DNA of 43,923 nt from JBBSHJ01 sp038253135 (lineage in GTDB: Bacteria; Actinomycetota; Actinomycetes; Mycobacteriales; QHCD01), in contig JBBSHJ010000016.1 of the NCBI GenBank assembly GCA_038253135.1, positions 1 to 43,923 of the forward strand, read 5' to 3'. Below, piece by piece: positions 15,359-26,611 of the stretch. Position numbers and translations under genes: made by a program. Position 1 is the stretch's first letter. Each line of letters begins with the position of its first letter. Under the pieces are notes generated by a model. It did not search any database and had not been told where the DNA came from. It saw only the letters and a program-made list of their open reading frames with translations.

Positions 15359-16156
15359 CTACACCGGGCGAGAATTGTTTGCGACCGGGGCTGCGATCTC
15401 GTGCCGCGGACCGCCATCCTCGCGTCGCCGCTCGATCCGCATCAAGATGAACGGCGCGGCCAGCGCGATGCCCGCGAAGATGAACCACTGCACAACGTAG
15501 GCCAGGTGCTGCAACTCGAAGGCGCCACCGGCGGGATTGGACATGTCCGGCCGCGGAAATGCGGACAGCCCGGATTGGCGCGGCTCGGAGTCGGTGAGCT
15601 CGACGTAACCGCCGTAGACCGTCGTACCGAGCATGTCCCGCAGCTCGGTGATGTTGAGCCGGTCGATCTGCCCGGCCGGCAGGCCGCGGGTGGATTTCGC
15701 CGGCTCGCTCGGGTAGGCCCGGCCGTGGACCGTGACCGGGCCGGCCGGCGGGGCGGGAATCCGGGGCGTGCGGTTGGCCGCCTGCGTCATGGGCATCCAG
15801 CCGCGGACCACGACCAGCTCGGCCCCGGCATCGGTCCGCAGCGGTGTGACGACGAGGAAGGCCGGCGAGCTATTGACCTCGCGCTGGCGCACGACGAGCT
15901 GGTGGGCCGCGTCGTACCGCCCGGTCGCCGTCACCCGGCGGAACTGCACGCCCTTGCCGGCCGGCGCGCCGGTGCCGAGCACCTGCCCGACCGGCTCGGG
16001 TTGGCGCTTGTCGTTGGTGCGCAGAACGTCGTTGGTGCTGCGTTTCCAGTCGTAGCGGTGCACCTGCCAGACTCCGGCGCTGATGCAGCCGATGGCCAGC
16101 GCGACAGCGATCGCCATGAGGACGACGTACCGCGGCTGCCGCATGTTCTCGAGCAC
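15359..16156 (-). CDS. SURF1 family protein
   Basis: The protein has 265 residues with the SURF1 pattern. An N-terminal helix (about 12-30) is followed by GVWQVHRYDWKRS. The central extracytoplasmic domain has LVVRQREVNSSPAFLVVTPL and VVRGWMP. A C-terminal helix carries HLAYVVQWFIFAGIALAAPF. SURF1 proteins assist assembly of cytochrome c oxidase (heme insertion in subunit I). The start could be GTG 16156 or ATG 16144; neither has a strong ribosome site. It precedes the PAP2 gene by 10 bp. No oxidase genes are in the window. Confidence 0.92.
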   Translation of the reverse strand: MLENMRQPRYVVLMAIAVALAIGCISAGVWQVHRYDWKRSTNDVLRTNDKRQPEPVGQVLGTGAPAGKGVQFRRVTATGRYDAAHQLVVRQREVNSSPAFLVVTPLRTDAGAELVVVRGWMPMTQAANRTPRIPAPPAGPVTVHGRAYPSEPAKSTRGLPAGQIDRLNITELRDMLGTTVYGGYVELTDSEPRQSGLSAFPRPDMSNPAGGAFELQHLAYVVQWFIFAGIALAAPFILMRIERRREDGGPRHEIAAPVANNSRPV

Positions 16157-16275
16157 TCGTTGACGGTACGTCGTCGGCGGCTCGCCGCGTGCCCAGGTCC
16201 CGCATCCGCCCGGCCGTTAGGCGGGGTCGGGACTCGGCCAATATTGGTGACGCGGAAGCCGGCAACGTGGGATAG

Positions 16276-16305
16276 TTGCGGGCGCGAACGGGCGCACGTT
16301 ATACG
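16276..16305 (+). promoter_or_regulatory. Possible sigma-70-type promoter of the LacI gene
   Basis: TTGCGG and TATACG are separated by 18 bases. A dyad GAGCGG-tacg-CCGCTC follows at 16317-16332 and could be an autoregulatory operator. Both calls are by eye. Confidence 0.3.
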
Positions 16306-16390
16306 GGTCACTGCCGGAGCGGTACGCCGCTCAGGGACCCCCAGGTTGGTGCCGGTAACCGTCGGAGGGACCGGCAAGAAGGAGACATCG

Positions 16391-17392
16391 TTGTCGCTTC
16401 CGGCGCGGGTAGCCCGCCCCACGATGAAGGACGTCGCGGCCGAGGCCGCCGTGAGCCTCAAGACCGTCTCGCGCGCGCTCGGCAACGAGCCCGGCGTGCG
16501 CACGGCGACCCGCGAGCGCGTCGTCGCCGCCGCGAACCGGCTCGGATTCCGCCGTAACGACCTCGCCGCCAGTCTGCGCCGGCTCGACCGCTCGATGGCC
16601 ACGGTCGGGCTGGTGATCGAGGACCTCGGCAACCCGTTCTATGCCAGCGTCATGCGCGGCGTCGAGGCCGAGATGCGGGCCCGGGGGCACGTGCTGCTCG
16701 TTGCCAGCTCCGAGGAGGACAGCACCCTCGAGCGGGAGATCGTGGACACGTTCCTCTCCCGCCGGGTCGACGGGCTGATCGTCGTGCCCGCGTCGCGGGA
16801 CCAGTCCTACCTGGCGCGCGATCGCGCCGCGGGCGTCGCCGTGGTCTATCTCGACCGGCCGCCCGAGCCGCTCGTCGCGGACTGCGTGCTGGCCGACAAT
16901 GCTACGGGCGCGACCGAGGCGGTCGGACACCTGCTCGAGCTCGGACACCGGCGGATCGGCTACGTCGGCGACGCCGACACGCTCTTCACGATGCAGGAGC
17001 GGTACGGCGGCTACCGCTCGGCGCTCGTCGCGGCCGGCATCGCTCTCGATGAGCAGATCGTGCGCCACGGTGCGGCCGACGTCGTGCGGGCCGAAGCCGC
17101 CGTCGCCGAGCTGCTCGCCGTGGCCAGCCCGCCGACCGCGATCTTCGCGGGCAACAACCGGTGCACGGTCGGTGCGGTCCGGGCACTGCACGGGCGCCGG
17201 CCGGCATTCGGCCTGGTTGGCTACGACGACTTCGAGCTGGCCGATCTGCTGGACCCACCGGTCACCGTGATCGCCAACGATGCCCGAGCCCTCGGCCGGG
17301 TGGCGGCCCAGCGGCTGCTGGCCCGGCTGGACGGGGACGAGAGATCGCCGCGCCGTATCGTTCTTCCGACGAAACTGATTGTGCGCGATTGA
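16391..17392 (+). CDS. LacI-family transcriptional regulator
   Basis: The protein has 333 residues. The LacI helix-turn-helix TMKDVAAEAAVSLKTVSRAL lies at about 14-33, the hinge helix segment NDLAASLRR at about 55-63, and a periplasmic-binding-like sugar domain follows (TVGLVIEDLGNPFYASVMRG through GLVGYDDFELADLL). This family represses sugar-use genes until a ligand binds. I chose TTG 16391 because AAGGAG stands exactly 6 bases before it; no ATG fits better except one inside the HTH. The gene is divergent from SURF1. The target may be the carbohydrate genes that have decayed at 17741; that link is inference. Confidence 0.9.
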   Translation: MSLPARVARPTMKDVAAEAAVSLKTVSRALGNEPGVRTATRERVVAAANRLGFRRNDLAASLRRLDRSMATVGLVIEDLGNPFYASVMRGVEAEMRARGHVLLVASSEEDSTLEREIVDTFLSRRVDGLIVVPASRDQSYLARDRAAGVAVVYLDRPPEPLVADCVLADNATGATEAVGHLLELGHRRIGYVGDADTLFTMQERYGGYRSALVAAGIALDEQIVRHGAADVVRAEAAVAELLAVASPPTAIFAGNNRCTVGAVRALHGRRPAFGLVGYDDFELADLLDPPVTVIANDARALGRVAAQRLLARLDGDERSPRRIVLPTKLIVRD

Positions 17393-17396
17393 CGCT

Positions 17397-17640
17397 CGGA
17401 TCGACGAGGGAGCGAGCACCCGCTCGGATTGACGAGGGAGCGAGCACCCGAGCGAGGTACGAGCGAGGCGCGCAGCGACTGAGGAGACCGAGCAGAAATG
17501 TTGCCGAGGTACGAGCGAGGCGCGCAGCGACCGAGGAGACCGAGCAGAAATGTTGCCGAGGTACGAGCGAGGCGCGCAGCGACTGAGGAGACCGAGCAGA
17601 AACGTTGCAGAGGTACGAGCGGGGCGCCCCCAGTGAGCCG
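17397..17640 (+). repeat. Array of dispersed repeat element, 52-bp and 28-bp units
   Basis: Two 28-bp units containing GACGAGGGAGCGAGCACCCG come first. Three 52-bp units follow (17454, 17506 and 17558), each beginning GAGGTACGAGCGAGGCGCGC and running into an ACTGAGGAGACCGAGCAGAA block. A partial fourth copy lies at 17610. Units differ at one to three bases. The same blocks occur at 7080-7150. Such REP-like sequences are common between actinobacterial genes. It lies just after the LacI stop codon and may act as a transcript end. Confidence 0.85.
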
Positions 17641-17740
17641 CTCGTGAGGACACGGTGCGCCGGACGAGAAGCTCGATGACAACATCGGATGGGCCTGCAC
17701 CGCTACGGTTCGGCGCGAACTAAACGCCGTCGCGGAACTT

Positions 17741-18054
17741 GTGGTATTCGTGCTGGATTTCGACCCTGACGCGGTACGCCGTGACTTCGAGACTATCGCC
17801 GGGCTCGGCCTGGATCATGTGCGGGTATTCCGACCTGGTCCCATTTCGTTTGCGATGACGCTGGGCGGCGCGTTCTTCGAGGCGTGGATGCGTGCGGTCG
17901 ACGACCGGGAGCGGCCCGCTATCGTGCTGGCCGAGCGGGCCGGTGATCACGACCATTCGGCGGCCCGCGGGATCACGTCGGTGCGCGGGTCTGACCGGAA
18001 TTCGCCAGATCGGGTGGCGCGGTCTCCTTCGCCGGCGGGTTCTGGTCGTCAAGA
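17741..18054 (+). pseudogene. Glycoside-hydrolase (GH5/mannanase-like) N-terminal fragment
   Basis: The frame FDPDAVRRDFETIAGLGLDH followed by VRVF is the typical start of actinobacterial TIM-barrel glycosidases, in which a loop leads into the first barrel helix. After this point the match ends; the frame continues for about 70 codons as TLGGAFFEAWMRAVDDRERP and on, without recognisable glycosidase residues. There is no proper N-terminus. I infer a decayed gene joined to other DNA. Its end cannot be fixed; I set it just before the next gene. Confidence 0.4.
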
Positions 18055-18062
18055 TCGTGGTC

Positions 18063-18905
18063 ATGGATTCGTACGACGGGCCGCTGCCGACCGACGAGGA
18101 CGTGGCATTCTTCCGCGAGCATGGCTACTGGATCTCGCCGGTGATCATCCCTGCGGAGGTTCTGGATGCGGCCGAGGAAGGGATGCGGCGCTTCTACGCC
18201 GGGGAGCGCGACCGGATGCTGCCCGGTGGCCAGGACGCCGGGGGCTGGACCGACGCCGACGGTGACGTGCTGCGCAAGAACGACTATTCCTCGCTGCGGG
18301 TGGAGCAGCTGGCCGCGCTGGTGGCGTATCCAGCGATCGGCGCGTGTGCCGCGGCGTTATCGGGTGCCGGAGCGATCCGGCTCTGGCACGACCAGCTGCT
18401 CTACAAGCCGGTAGACGCGCCGGACGTCCCGGCCAACGTCGGCTGGCACACCGACCGGCAGTACTGGCAGTGCTGCACCTCGGAGCGGATGCTGACCGCG
18501 TGGGTCGGCTTCCACGACGTCGATCCCGCCGGCGGGTCGGTCGGTTTCGTGGATCGGAGCAGCCACTGGGACGTCACCGGTCTGGATTTCTTCTCCCAGG
18601 ACCTCGACGGTCTTGCGCGATCGGTCGAGGCGCAGGGTCACGCGATGGACGTCGTACCGACCACGATGAAGCGCGGCCAGGTGAGCTTCCACAACTGCAA
18701 GACCATTCACGGCAGCGGTCCCAACCGGTCGGGTGTGCCGCGGCGGTCGATCGCGATCCACCTGCAGGACGGTGACAACGCGTGGCGGGAGCATCGTGAC
18801 GCCGCGGGCACGAACGCCGATCACACCAACAATCGTCTCGTCCGCCGGGTCGACGGCCGCCCGGACTACACCGATCCCGCGGTCTGTCCGACCCTCTACC
18901 CGTAG
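18063..18905 (+). CDS. Phytanoyl-CoA dioxygenase (PhyH) family Fe(II)/2-oxoglutarate enzyme
   Basis: The protein has 280 residues. The iron-binding facial triad is visible: His129-x-Asp131 in GWHTDRQYWQ and His216 in KTIHGSGPNRSG. A 2-oxoglutarate-binding Arg lies further on (VPRRSIAIHLQ). The family hydroxylates diverse small molecules in the cytoplasm. The substrate is unknown. ATG 18063 is preferred because the domain starts at once (DSYDGPLPTDEDVAFFREHG), although its ribosome site is weak and GTG 18057 is possible. It lies after the glycosidase remnant and convergent to the exporter operon. Confidence 0.88.
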   Translation: MDSYDGPLPTDEDVAFFREHGYWISPVIIPAEVLDAAEEGMRRFYAGERDRMLPGGQDAGGWTDADGDVLRKNDYSSLRVEQLAALVAYPAIGACAAALSGAGAIRLWHDQLLYKPVDAPDVPANVGWHTDRQYWQCCTSERMLTAWVGFHDVDPAGGSVGFVDRSSHWDVTGLDFFSQDLDGLARSVEAQGHAMDVVPTTMKRGQVSFHNCKTIHGSGPNRSGVPRRSIAIHLQDGDNAWREHRDAAGTNADHTNNRLVRRVDGRPDYTDPAVCPTLYP

Positions 18906-18931
18906 CGACCTTTCCCTCCCTCGACCGCGCG

Positions 18932-18945
18932 CCGGAAGCGGGGAA
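18932..18945. repeat. 14-bp motif shared by the tails of both exporter pairs (copy 1)
   Basis: CCGGAAGCGGGGAA occurs here, just beyond the end of the second exporter pair, and again at 22665-22678 just beyond the first pair. It supports the view that the block was duplicated with its 3' flank. Confidence 0.6.
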
Positions 18946-18956
18946 GCGAGTGCACC

Positions 18957-18977
18957 GGATGCGTGGGTGGAGCATCC
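18957..18977. terminator. Stem-loop between convergent PhyH and exporter genes
   Basis: GGATGC and GCATCC form a 6-bp stem around a 9-base loop, flanked by a further ACC/GGT match across a gap. It probably ends the long leftward exporter transcript. Confidence 0.4.
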
Positions 18978-18989
18978 CGCTCCGGTCCG

Positions 18990-20767
18990 TCACCGATATC
19001 CCTTGGCTTGCAGCTCGTAGAGCTCGGCATATGTGCCGCCCGCGGCCATCAGCTCGTGATGGGTGCCGCTCTCGACGATGCGGCCGTTGACCAGGACGAG
19101 CACGCTATCGGCGGCGGCGACGGTCGAGAACCGGTGGGTCACGAGCAGCGTGACCGCCCCGCGGTGGCCGGCCTCCTGCGCGGTCGCGGCGTAGCGGTCG
19201 AAGAGCGCGTGCTCCGTCGCCGCATCCAGGGCGGACGTTGGCTCATCGAGGGCGAGCATCAACGGTTCGGTGCGCATCATGCCGCGGGCGAGGGCGAGTC
19301 GTTGCCACTGGCCGCCGGACAGGTCGACGCCGCCTGGCCAGCCGGGGCCGAGCTGCGTGTCGAGCTCGTCGGGGAGGGCGGTGAGTACGTCGGTCGCGGC
19401 AGCATTATGCAGCGCGCGGCGTACCGAGGACTCGTCGTCAACGTGCGGCACGTCGCCGATCCCGATCGACTCGCGGGCGATGAATTCGAAGTTGGCGTGG
19501 TCCTGGAAGGCGCCCGAGCAGCGCGCGCGCCAGGCGGTCAGGTCGATGTCGGCGAGGTCGACCCCGTCGATGAGGACTCGGCCACGGGTCGGCTGGTACA
19601 TACCGGTCAGCAGCTTGACCATGGTGGACTTGCCGGCGCCGTTCTCGCCGACCAGGGCGACGACGGACCCGGCGGGCAGGTCGACGTCAATCCCGGACAG
19701 CGAGTCGGTCTCAGCGCCGTTGTATCGGTAGCCGAGGTCTTGGAGGCGGATCCCTGACCGCAGTCGCAGCGGCGGTCGCGCGTTGCCGGTATGTCGGGTG
19801 TGGACCTCGGCGGAATAGTCCTGGAGCCAGACGAAGCGCACCGCCGATCGCACCGACTGACCGAGCCATCGCGCCGCCCCGACGACGTTGGCACTCACGC
19901 TCTGCAACGCGCCGAGGCAGGTGATCGAAATTGTCAGAGCGCTGACCGAGACCGTGCCGTGGATCGCGTCGTGCAGGATCCAGCCGATAATGGCCGCCGC
20001 GGTGCCGAAATAGAGCAGCCCGTTGGCCAGGTCGAGAACAGTGTATTTCCCGTTGCGCCGGATGTCGGGGCGCTGCCAGGACTGTGACGATCCTCTGACC
20101 CGGGCCAGGACCTCGGTGCGCAGGTTGAAAACCCGCGCTTCGGCTCCGGCGTCGACGTTGCGCGTCATGTCGACGAGCCGGTTGGAGAGCCGGCGGTGCG
20201 GGCTGCCTTCCTCCTCGGCCGCCTTGTCCCACCGGGCCGTCCACGGCGCGATGACCAGCCGGGGTATGCCGAGCACCACGAGGATGAGCAGCCGCCAGTC
20301 GGCGGTGACGGCGACGATCAGCGTGACCGCGCTCGAGGCCACCGTGTTGATCACGCCAAGGAAGGCATTGACCGTCTCGCCGACGGTGCCGGACCAGTCG
20401 CGGAACGCCTGCAGCTTGTCGAGCACCTCCGGATCCTCGTGATGGTCGAGCGTCTCGATCGACGCCATCATCGTCGCGACCCGGCGTGAGAATTCGAAGC
20501 CGACATATTCCTGCTGCTTGATCCGCGCGCTGGTGCCGATCATTTGCAGCGCCGAGTTGAGGCCGGTGGCGCAAAGCAGCCCGATCACTGCGATCGCCAT
20601 GTGCGCCTCGTCGTGCTGCACGGCGCCGGCCGCAAAATAGCCGTAGAAGAGCGGGTTGATGCCGTTGAGCGCGCGGCCGACGGTCTCGCCGAAGACGAGC
20701 ACGGTCTGCCGCTTGCTGACGCGGAAGGCGATGACGCAGACCAGCCAGACGGCGCGAATCGACGCGA

Positions 20768-20771
<4 letters not shown>
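18990..20771 (-). CDS. ABC exporter half-transporter D (fused permease-ATPase)
   Basis: The protein has 593 residues. About six membrane helices (1-300) precede a complete ATPase: Walker A GENGAGKSTMVK near 373, signature LSGGQWQRLALARGMM near 485, Walker B LMLALDEPTSALD and H-loop VTHRFSTV. The ATG overlaps the stop of the upstream exporter gene (ATGA). It closely resembles exporter B (22715-24502), including the C-terminal TYA(E/D)LYE(L/I)QA(K/Q)GYR. It probably pairs with exporter C as a heterodimer. There is no N-terminal peptidase domain, so it does not process a leader peptide itself. The substrate is unknown. Confidence 0.93.
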
Positions 20772-22624
<1,853 letters not shown>

Positions 22625-22714
22625 AACCACTCCCCGTCGTCATTGCATCGGCTGAGCTGCCAGCCCGGAAGCGGGGAAAGTCTATGCCTCGGATGGTCGA
22701 TCGTGCCGTTGCAT
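22625..22714 (-). other. Gap between the two exporter pairs, with shared 14-bp motif (copy 2)
   Basis: This 90-bp gap holds the CCGGAAGCGGGGAA motif at 22665-22678 and the ribosome site of exporter C. It is the only gap over 10 bp in the operon and may hold an internal promoter; none is obvious. Confidence 0.45.
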
Positions 22715-24502
22715 TTATCGATAGCCCTGGGCCTGGATCTCGTAGAGGTCGGCGTAGGTGCGGCCGGTGCGGACGAGATCGCCGTGCGGTCCGACCTCGG
22801 TCACCCGCCCGTCCTCCAGCACGACGATCAGATCGGCGCTGCGCACGGTGGAGAAGCGGTGGGTCACCAGCAGGGTGATGGCCCCCCGGTCGGTCGCCGC
22901 CCGCGCGGCGGCGGTGTAGCGCTCGAACAGCGCGTGCTCGGTCGGCGCGTCGAGAGCCGACGTCGGCTCGTCGAAGACCAGCAGCAGCGGGTCGCGGCGC
23001 ATCATCGCGCGTCCCAGCGCGAGCTTTTGCCATTGCCCGCCGGAGAGGTCGACGCCGCCTTCCCACGTCGGGCCGAGTTGTGTCGCCAGCCCGTCGGGCA
23101 GGGCCGCGTGTACGTCGTCCGCGCTCGCGTCGGTGAGCGCACGGCGTACCGCCGGCTCGTCGTCTCGCGCCGGCAGATGCCCGACTCCGACGGCGTGCTG
23201 GGCGGAGAATTCAAACTTGCTGTAATCCTGAAATGCGGCCGAGGACCGCTCCCGCCAACCTTCGATATCAAGGTCGGCGAGATCCGTGCCATCAATGAGA
23301 ATGCGCCCGCTCGTGGGTCGGTAAAGTCCGGCCAGCAAAGTGATGAGGGTGGTCTTGCCGGCGCCGTTCTCCCCGACGAGCGCCACCACGCTGCCGGCCG
23401 GCAGGTCCAGCGTGACGTCGCTCAGCGATGGGCGATCGGCGCCGGAGTAGGAGAACGAGACGTTCTCCAAGTGAATGCCGTGCCGTAGCCGGGTAGGAGG
23501 CTCGACGGTGCCCGCGTAGGACGCCTGGGCCTCCGTGGCGTGATCGATCAGCCAGAGCATCCGTCCGGCCGACCGCAGCGTGTCGGCGAGATGGGTGAGC
23601 TGGTATACCGATCCCACCACGACGCCTTGCAGCTGTCGGGAAATGACAACCGCAAGCACAATCGTGCCGGCCGTGACGGCCCCATTGGCGGCGCCCACAA
23701 GGAGCCAGCCGAGCACGCCGGACAGGACCAGGCCGAAGCCGGCGTCCTCGGCGATCTTCATGCTCGCGCCCTTGGCGGTGGCCCGGATGACCGGCGCTCG
23801 CCATTCCCGCACGGATTGCTGCAGCCGCCGGCGGATCTCGTCGCGCAGCCGGAAGACGCGCAACTCCATGCCGGCGACTGGATCGACGGTCAGGCCGGAG
23901 AGATGCCTCGTCAGCCGGCCCGCGGCGGCGGACTCGTCCTCGCCCTGCTTGTTCCACCGCAGCCGCAGCCTGGAACCGATCACCGCGGGCAGAGCGCCGC
24001 AAAGGAGAAGCAGCAGCCGGGGATCGATGGCCGCCAGGGCGATGATCACGGTGATCGAGTTGACGAAGACGTTGAGCGCGTTGAGCAGGGAGTTGAGCGA
24101 CCCGCCGAGCGCGCCCCTGTTCTGCCTCAGGATCTGGAGCTGGTCGACATATTCGGCCCGCTCGAGGTGCTCGATGCTCGGTATTTCCGCGGTCAGACGG
24201 GCGATCTCGTGGTCAAAGGCGAAACCAACCCGCTCGGACAGCGCGATGCGGGCTCCGTTGCCGAGCAGCGTCCCGGTCCAGTACAGGTAAAGGCTCAGGG
24301 CCGCGGCGATCGCGCCGAAATAGATGCGTGAGGTGTTGCCCGACATAGCACCGTCGACGATCATCTTCAGCCACAGGCCGAGCAGCATCTGCAGTCCGCC
24401 GGAAATCGGCTCGAGCAGTGCGGACAATGATCGCCACGGATCGGTCCGGACCGTCATCCGGGTGATCAGGGCGAGCTTGCGGATCGTCTCACGCATCGTC
24501 AT
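22715..24502 (-). CDS. ABC exporter half-transporter B (fused permease-ATPase)
   Basis: The protein has 595 residues with a six-helix membrane domain and an ATPase: Walker A GENGAGKTTLIT near 371, signature LSGGQWQKLALGRAMM near 490, Walker B LLLVFDEPTSALD and H-loop VTHRFSTV. All catalytic residues are present, including the Glu after Walker B. The ATG at 24502 overlaps the stop of exporter A (ATGA); a second ATG follows at 24496. A far longer open frame to 25846 runs through exporter A out of frame and is rejected. It probably forms a heterodimer with exporter A if that is made in full. Confidence 0.93.
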   Translation of the reverse strand: MTMRETIRKLALITRMTVRTDPWRSLSALLEPISGGLQMLLGLWLKMIVDGAMSGNTSRIYFGAIAAALSLYLYWTGTLLGNGARIALSERVGFAFDHEIARLTAEIPSIEHLERAEYVDQLQILRQNRGALGGSLNSLLNALNVFVNSITVIIALAAIDPRLLLLLCGALPAVIGSRLRLRWNKQGEDESAAAGRLTRHLSGLTVDPVAGMELRVFRLRDEIRRRLQQSVREWRAPVIRATAKGASMKIAEDAGFGLVLSGVLGWLLVGAANGAVTAGTIVLAVVISRQLQGVVVGSVYQLTHLADTLRSAGRMLWLIDHATEAQASYAGTVEPPTRLRHGIHLENVSFSYSGADRPSLSDVTLDLPAGSVVALVGENGAGKTTLITLLAGLYRPTSGRILIDGTDLADLDIEGWRERSSAAFQDYSKFEFSAQHAVGVGHLPARDDEPAVRRALTDASADDVHAALPDGLATQLGPTWEGGVDLSGGQWQKLALGRAMMRRDPLLLVFDEPTSALDAPTEHALFERYTAAARAATDRGAITLLVTHRFSTVRSADLIVVLEDGRVTEVGPHGDLVRTGRTYADLYEIQAQGYR

Positions 24503-26349
24503 TTCTCCGGATCTGCCTCGCGGAACCGCTGCGCCTGCAGGTTGAACATCTTCGCGTAGCGGCCGCCGGTTGCCATGAGCTCGCCATGACTGCCGTCCTC
24601 GACGAGCCGGCCGCCCTCGACGACCACGATTCGGTCGGCGTGCCGGACGCTGGAGAGCCGGTGGGAGACGAGGATCGTGGTCATCCCGTGCGTGACCTCG
24701 AGGAACCGCTCGAAGAGCTCCACTTCGGCGCGGATGTCGAGCGCCGCGGTGGGCTCGTCGAGGATGAGTACGCCGGCGCCGCCGTTGATCGCGGCGAGGG
24801 CACGGGCGAGCGCGACCCGTTGCCACTGCCCGCCGGAGAGATCGGTGCCGTCCTCGTATTCGGCCGACAGCACGGTGTCCCAACCGTGCTCCAGCCGCTC
24901 GAGCACGGCAGCGCCCCCGGCCGAGCGCAACGCGTCGGCCAGAATGTGATCGTCGTGCAGGTGCGTCAGGTCGCCGTAGCCGACGTTTTCCCGCAACGGC
25001 AGGTGATAGCGCACGAACTGCTGGAAGATCGCCGCGATGCGGCGCCGGATCACCTCGAGATGGGCGCTGGCAAGGTCGACACCGTCGATGCGGACCGTGC
25101 CCTGGTCGGCGAGGTAGAGGCCGGCGAGCAATTTGATCAGGGTTGACTTGCCGGCGCCGTTCTCGCCGACGATGGCGATCGACTGGCCGGCGGGGATGGT
25201 GAGGTCGAGGCCGTCCAGGGTGGGTAGGTCGCGGCTCGGGTAGGTGAAGCGCACACCGCGCAGCTCGATGGCCGCGGCACCGGTCCGCGGCGGGGCGACC
25301 GCCCGACCGTCGGGCGGCAGCTCGATGCGGCCCCGAATGTCGACCAGGCGCTGGGCGGCCCCGGCGGCGCGGGCCACGGTCCACTGTGGGTCGCCGATGA
25401 GGCCGATGGTGAAGCTGGCGAGGATCGCCTGGCCGTAAAGCACGATGTGGGCGGCCGACAGCTGCCCGTGGGCGGCGTCGTACGCGATCATGCCGAAGGC
25501 GACGATGTGGGCGACGCCGACCAGCACCAGCCAGCCGAAGAAATTGCGCGCGTCTCGAGCGCGGTCTTTTCACACCGGCCGCATCGCCTGCATCCAATGC
25601 TCGAAATACCGGGTCGAGAGCCATGGCGCCAGTCCGAAGACCCGGATTTCCTTGGCCGCCTCGCGGCCGTTCATCAGCGTGCGCAGGTATTCCGCGTGCC
25701 GCCGGTGTGATCCCGTCACGGCGAAGAGCTCGCTCAGCATGCTGCTCACCCACGCGTTGAGGGCGCGGGCGAGGAGCACCCAGCCGACGACGAGGATGAG
25801 CGCGACCCACCAGTGGTAGAAGACGAGCACGAGCGCGGACAGCCACCCCGTCAGTCGCTGGGTGATCACTTCCAGCCAGGCGCCGACGCTGTCCAGGTGC
25901 ATCCCCTCACGGTTTGCCTCGTTGAGTGCGCTGATCCTGGCGGCCACCGCCGGATCCTCGAGATGCCCGATCTGAGCGGGTCGCAGGCTCACCTCGGCGG
26001 AAAGGTCCTCGACCGATGCGACGTATTTCAGGGTCAACCGCTGGGTTGCGATCGACCGCAGGCCCTCGGCAACGGCGTACACGACCGAAAAGGCGGCGAA
26101 GAGCACCAGCGCGGTGATGGCCCGATGGCCGGCCGCCGAGTCGAGACCGTGTGCCGCCGTACCGGCAACGTTGGCGACCAGCCAGGCGCTGGTGAGCATG
26201 GTCCCGACCGGGACCAGCCCGGTGACGACGGCCATCGTCACCGCGATCGCGGTCCAGCCCGGGCTTGATTGCCAGACCAGCCGCGCGTACGTCGCGTAGG
26301 CACGGACGACGGTGCGCGACATTCCCCCGGGACGATCGGCCGAGCTCAT
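24499..26349 (-). pseudogene. ABC exporter half-transporter A with an in-frame TGA at codon 260
   Basis: One continuous reading frame of 616 codons encodes a normal exporter, interrupted only by TGA at 25570-25572. Before the stop are the N-terminal helices and the coupling region (AAKEIRVFGLAPWLSTRYFE). After it are the last helices (NFFGWLVLVGVAHIVAFGMI) and a complete ATPase: Walker A GENGAGKSTLIK, signature LSGGQWQRVALARALA, Walker B VLILDEPTAALD. The 35 residues after the stop, up to AYDAAHG, align without gaps with the 35 after Trp in exporter C, so the ancestral codon was probably TGG. No frameshift is present. The start is ATG 26349, one base after the small upstream gene. Either a recent inactivation, a sequencing error or readthrough. 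Confidence 0.85.
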
Positions 26350-26350
26350 G

Positions 26351-26611
26351 TCACGCGACGTCCTTAAGGATGTGTTCGATGCGATCAAGACGCTGATCGA
26401 GCGACGAGCTTTTGTCGATCAGGTGCGCGAGCTGGTCCTTGATGGCCGCCTGGTTATCGGCGAGGTCGCGCACCGCCTTCGTGGTGTCCGACCCGCCACT
26501 CTGCGCCCACCATGGAATGTCACCACCACGCTTGCGGGTAAGTCGGGTGACCAGAGTGATCACGACGATGAAGGCAAGGATCCCGAAGATCCAGATCTGC
26601 GTGTCGCTCAT
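26351..26611 (-). CDS. Small membrane protein with C-terminal coiled coil
   Basis: The protein has 86 residues. One N-terminal membrane helix (about 6-24, IWIFGILAFIVVITLVTRL) is followed by a basic stop-transfer RKR. A heptad-like segment lies at about 48-84 (VRDLADNQAAIKDQLAHLID, then DQRLDRIEHILKDV). The gene is coupled by ATGA to the regulator upstream and lies one base from exporter A. In other actinobacteria, small proteins of this form often accompany PadR/ArsR-like regulators. I infer that it anchors or modulates the regulator or the exporters. No named family is certain. Confidence 0.75.
   Translation of the reverse strand: MSDTQIWIFGILAFIVVITLVTRLTRKRGGDIPWWAQSGGSDTTKAVRDLADNQAAIKDQLAHLIDKSSSLDQRLDRIEHILKDVA

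Noticed and set aside
15302..17392. 696-codon plus-strand frame as a long LacI protein
   Set aside because: The first 360 codons are antisense to PAP2 and SURF1; the LacI domain begins just after TTG 16391 with an ideal ribosome site.
17454..17609. 52-bp units as a CRISPR or satellite coding repeat
   Set aside because: No unique spacers are present, and the same blocks occur elsewhere in the window between genes, as for REP-like elements.
25570..25572. Internal TGA as a selenocysteine codon
   Set aside because: The aligned paralogue has Trp, not Cys, and exporters are not selenoproteins; a nonsense change or read error is simpler.
22715..25846. 1043-codon minus-strand frame as a single giant gene
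   Set aside because: Only the part after ATG 24502 is exporter B; upstream residues are an out-of-frame reading of exporter A.
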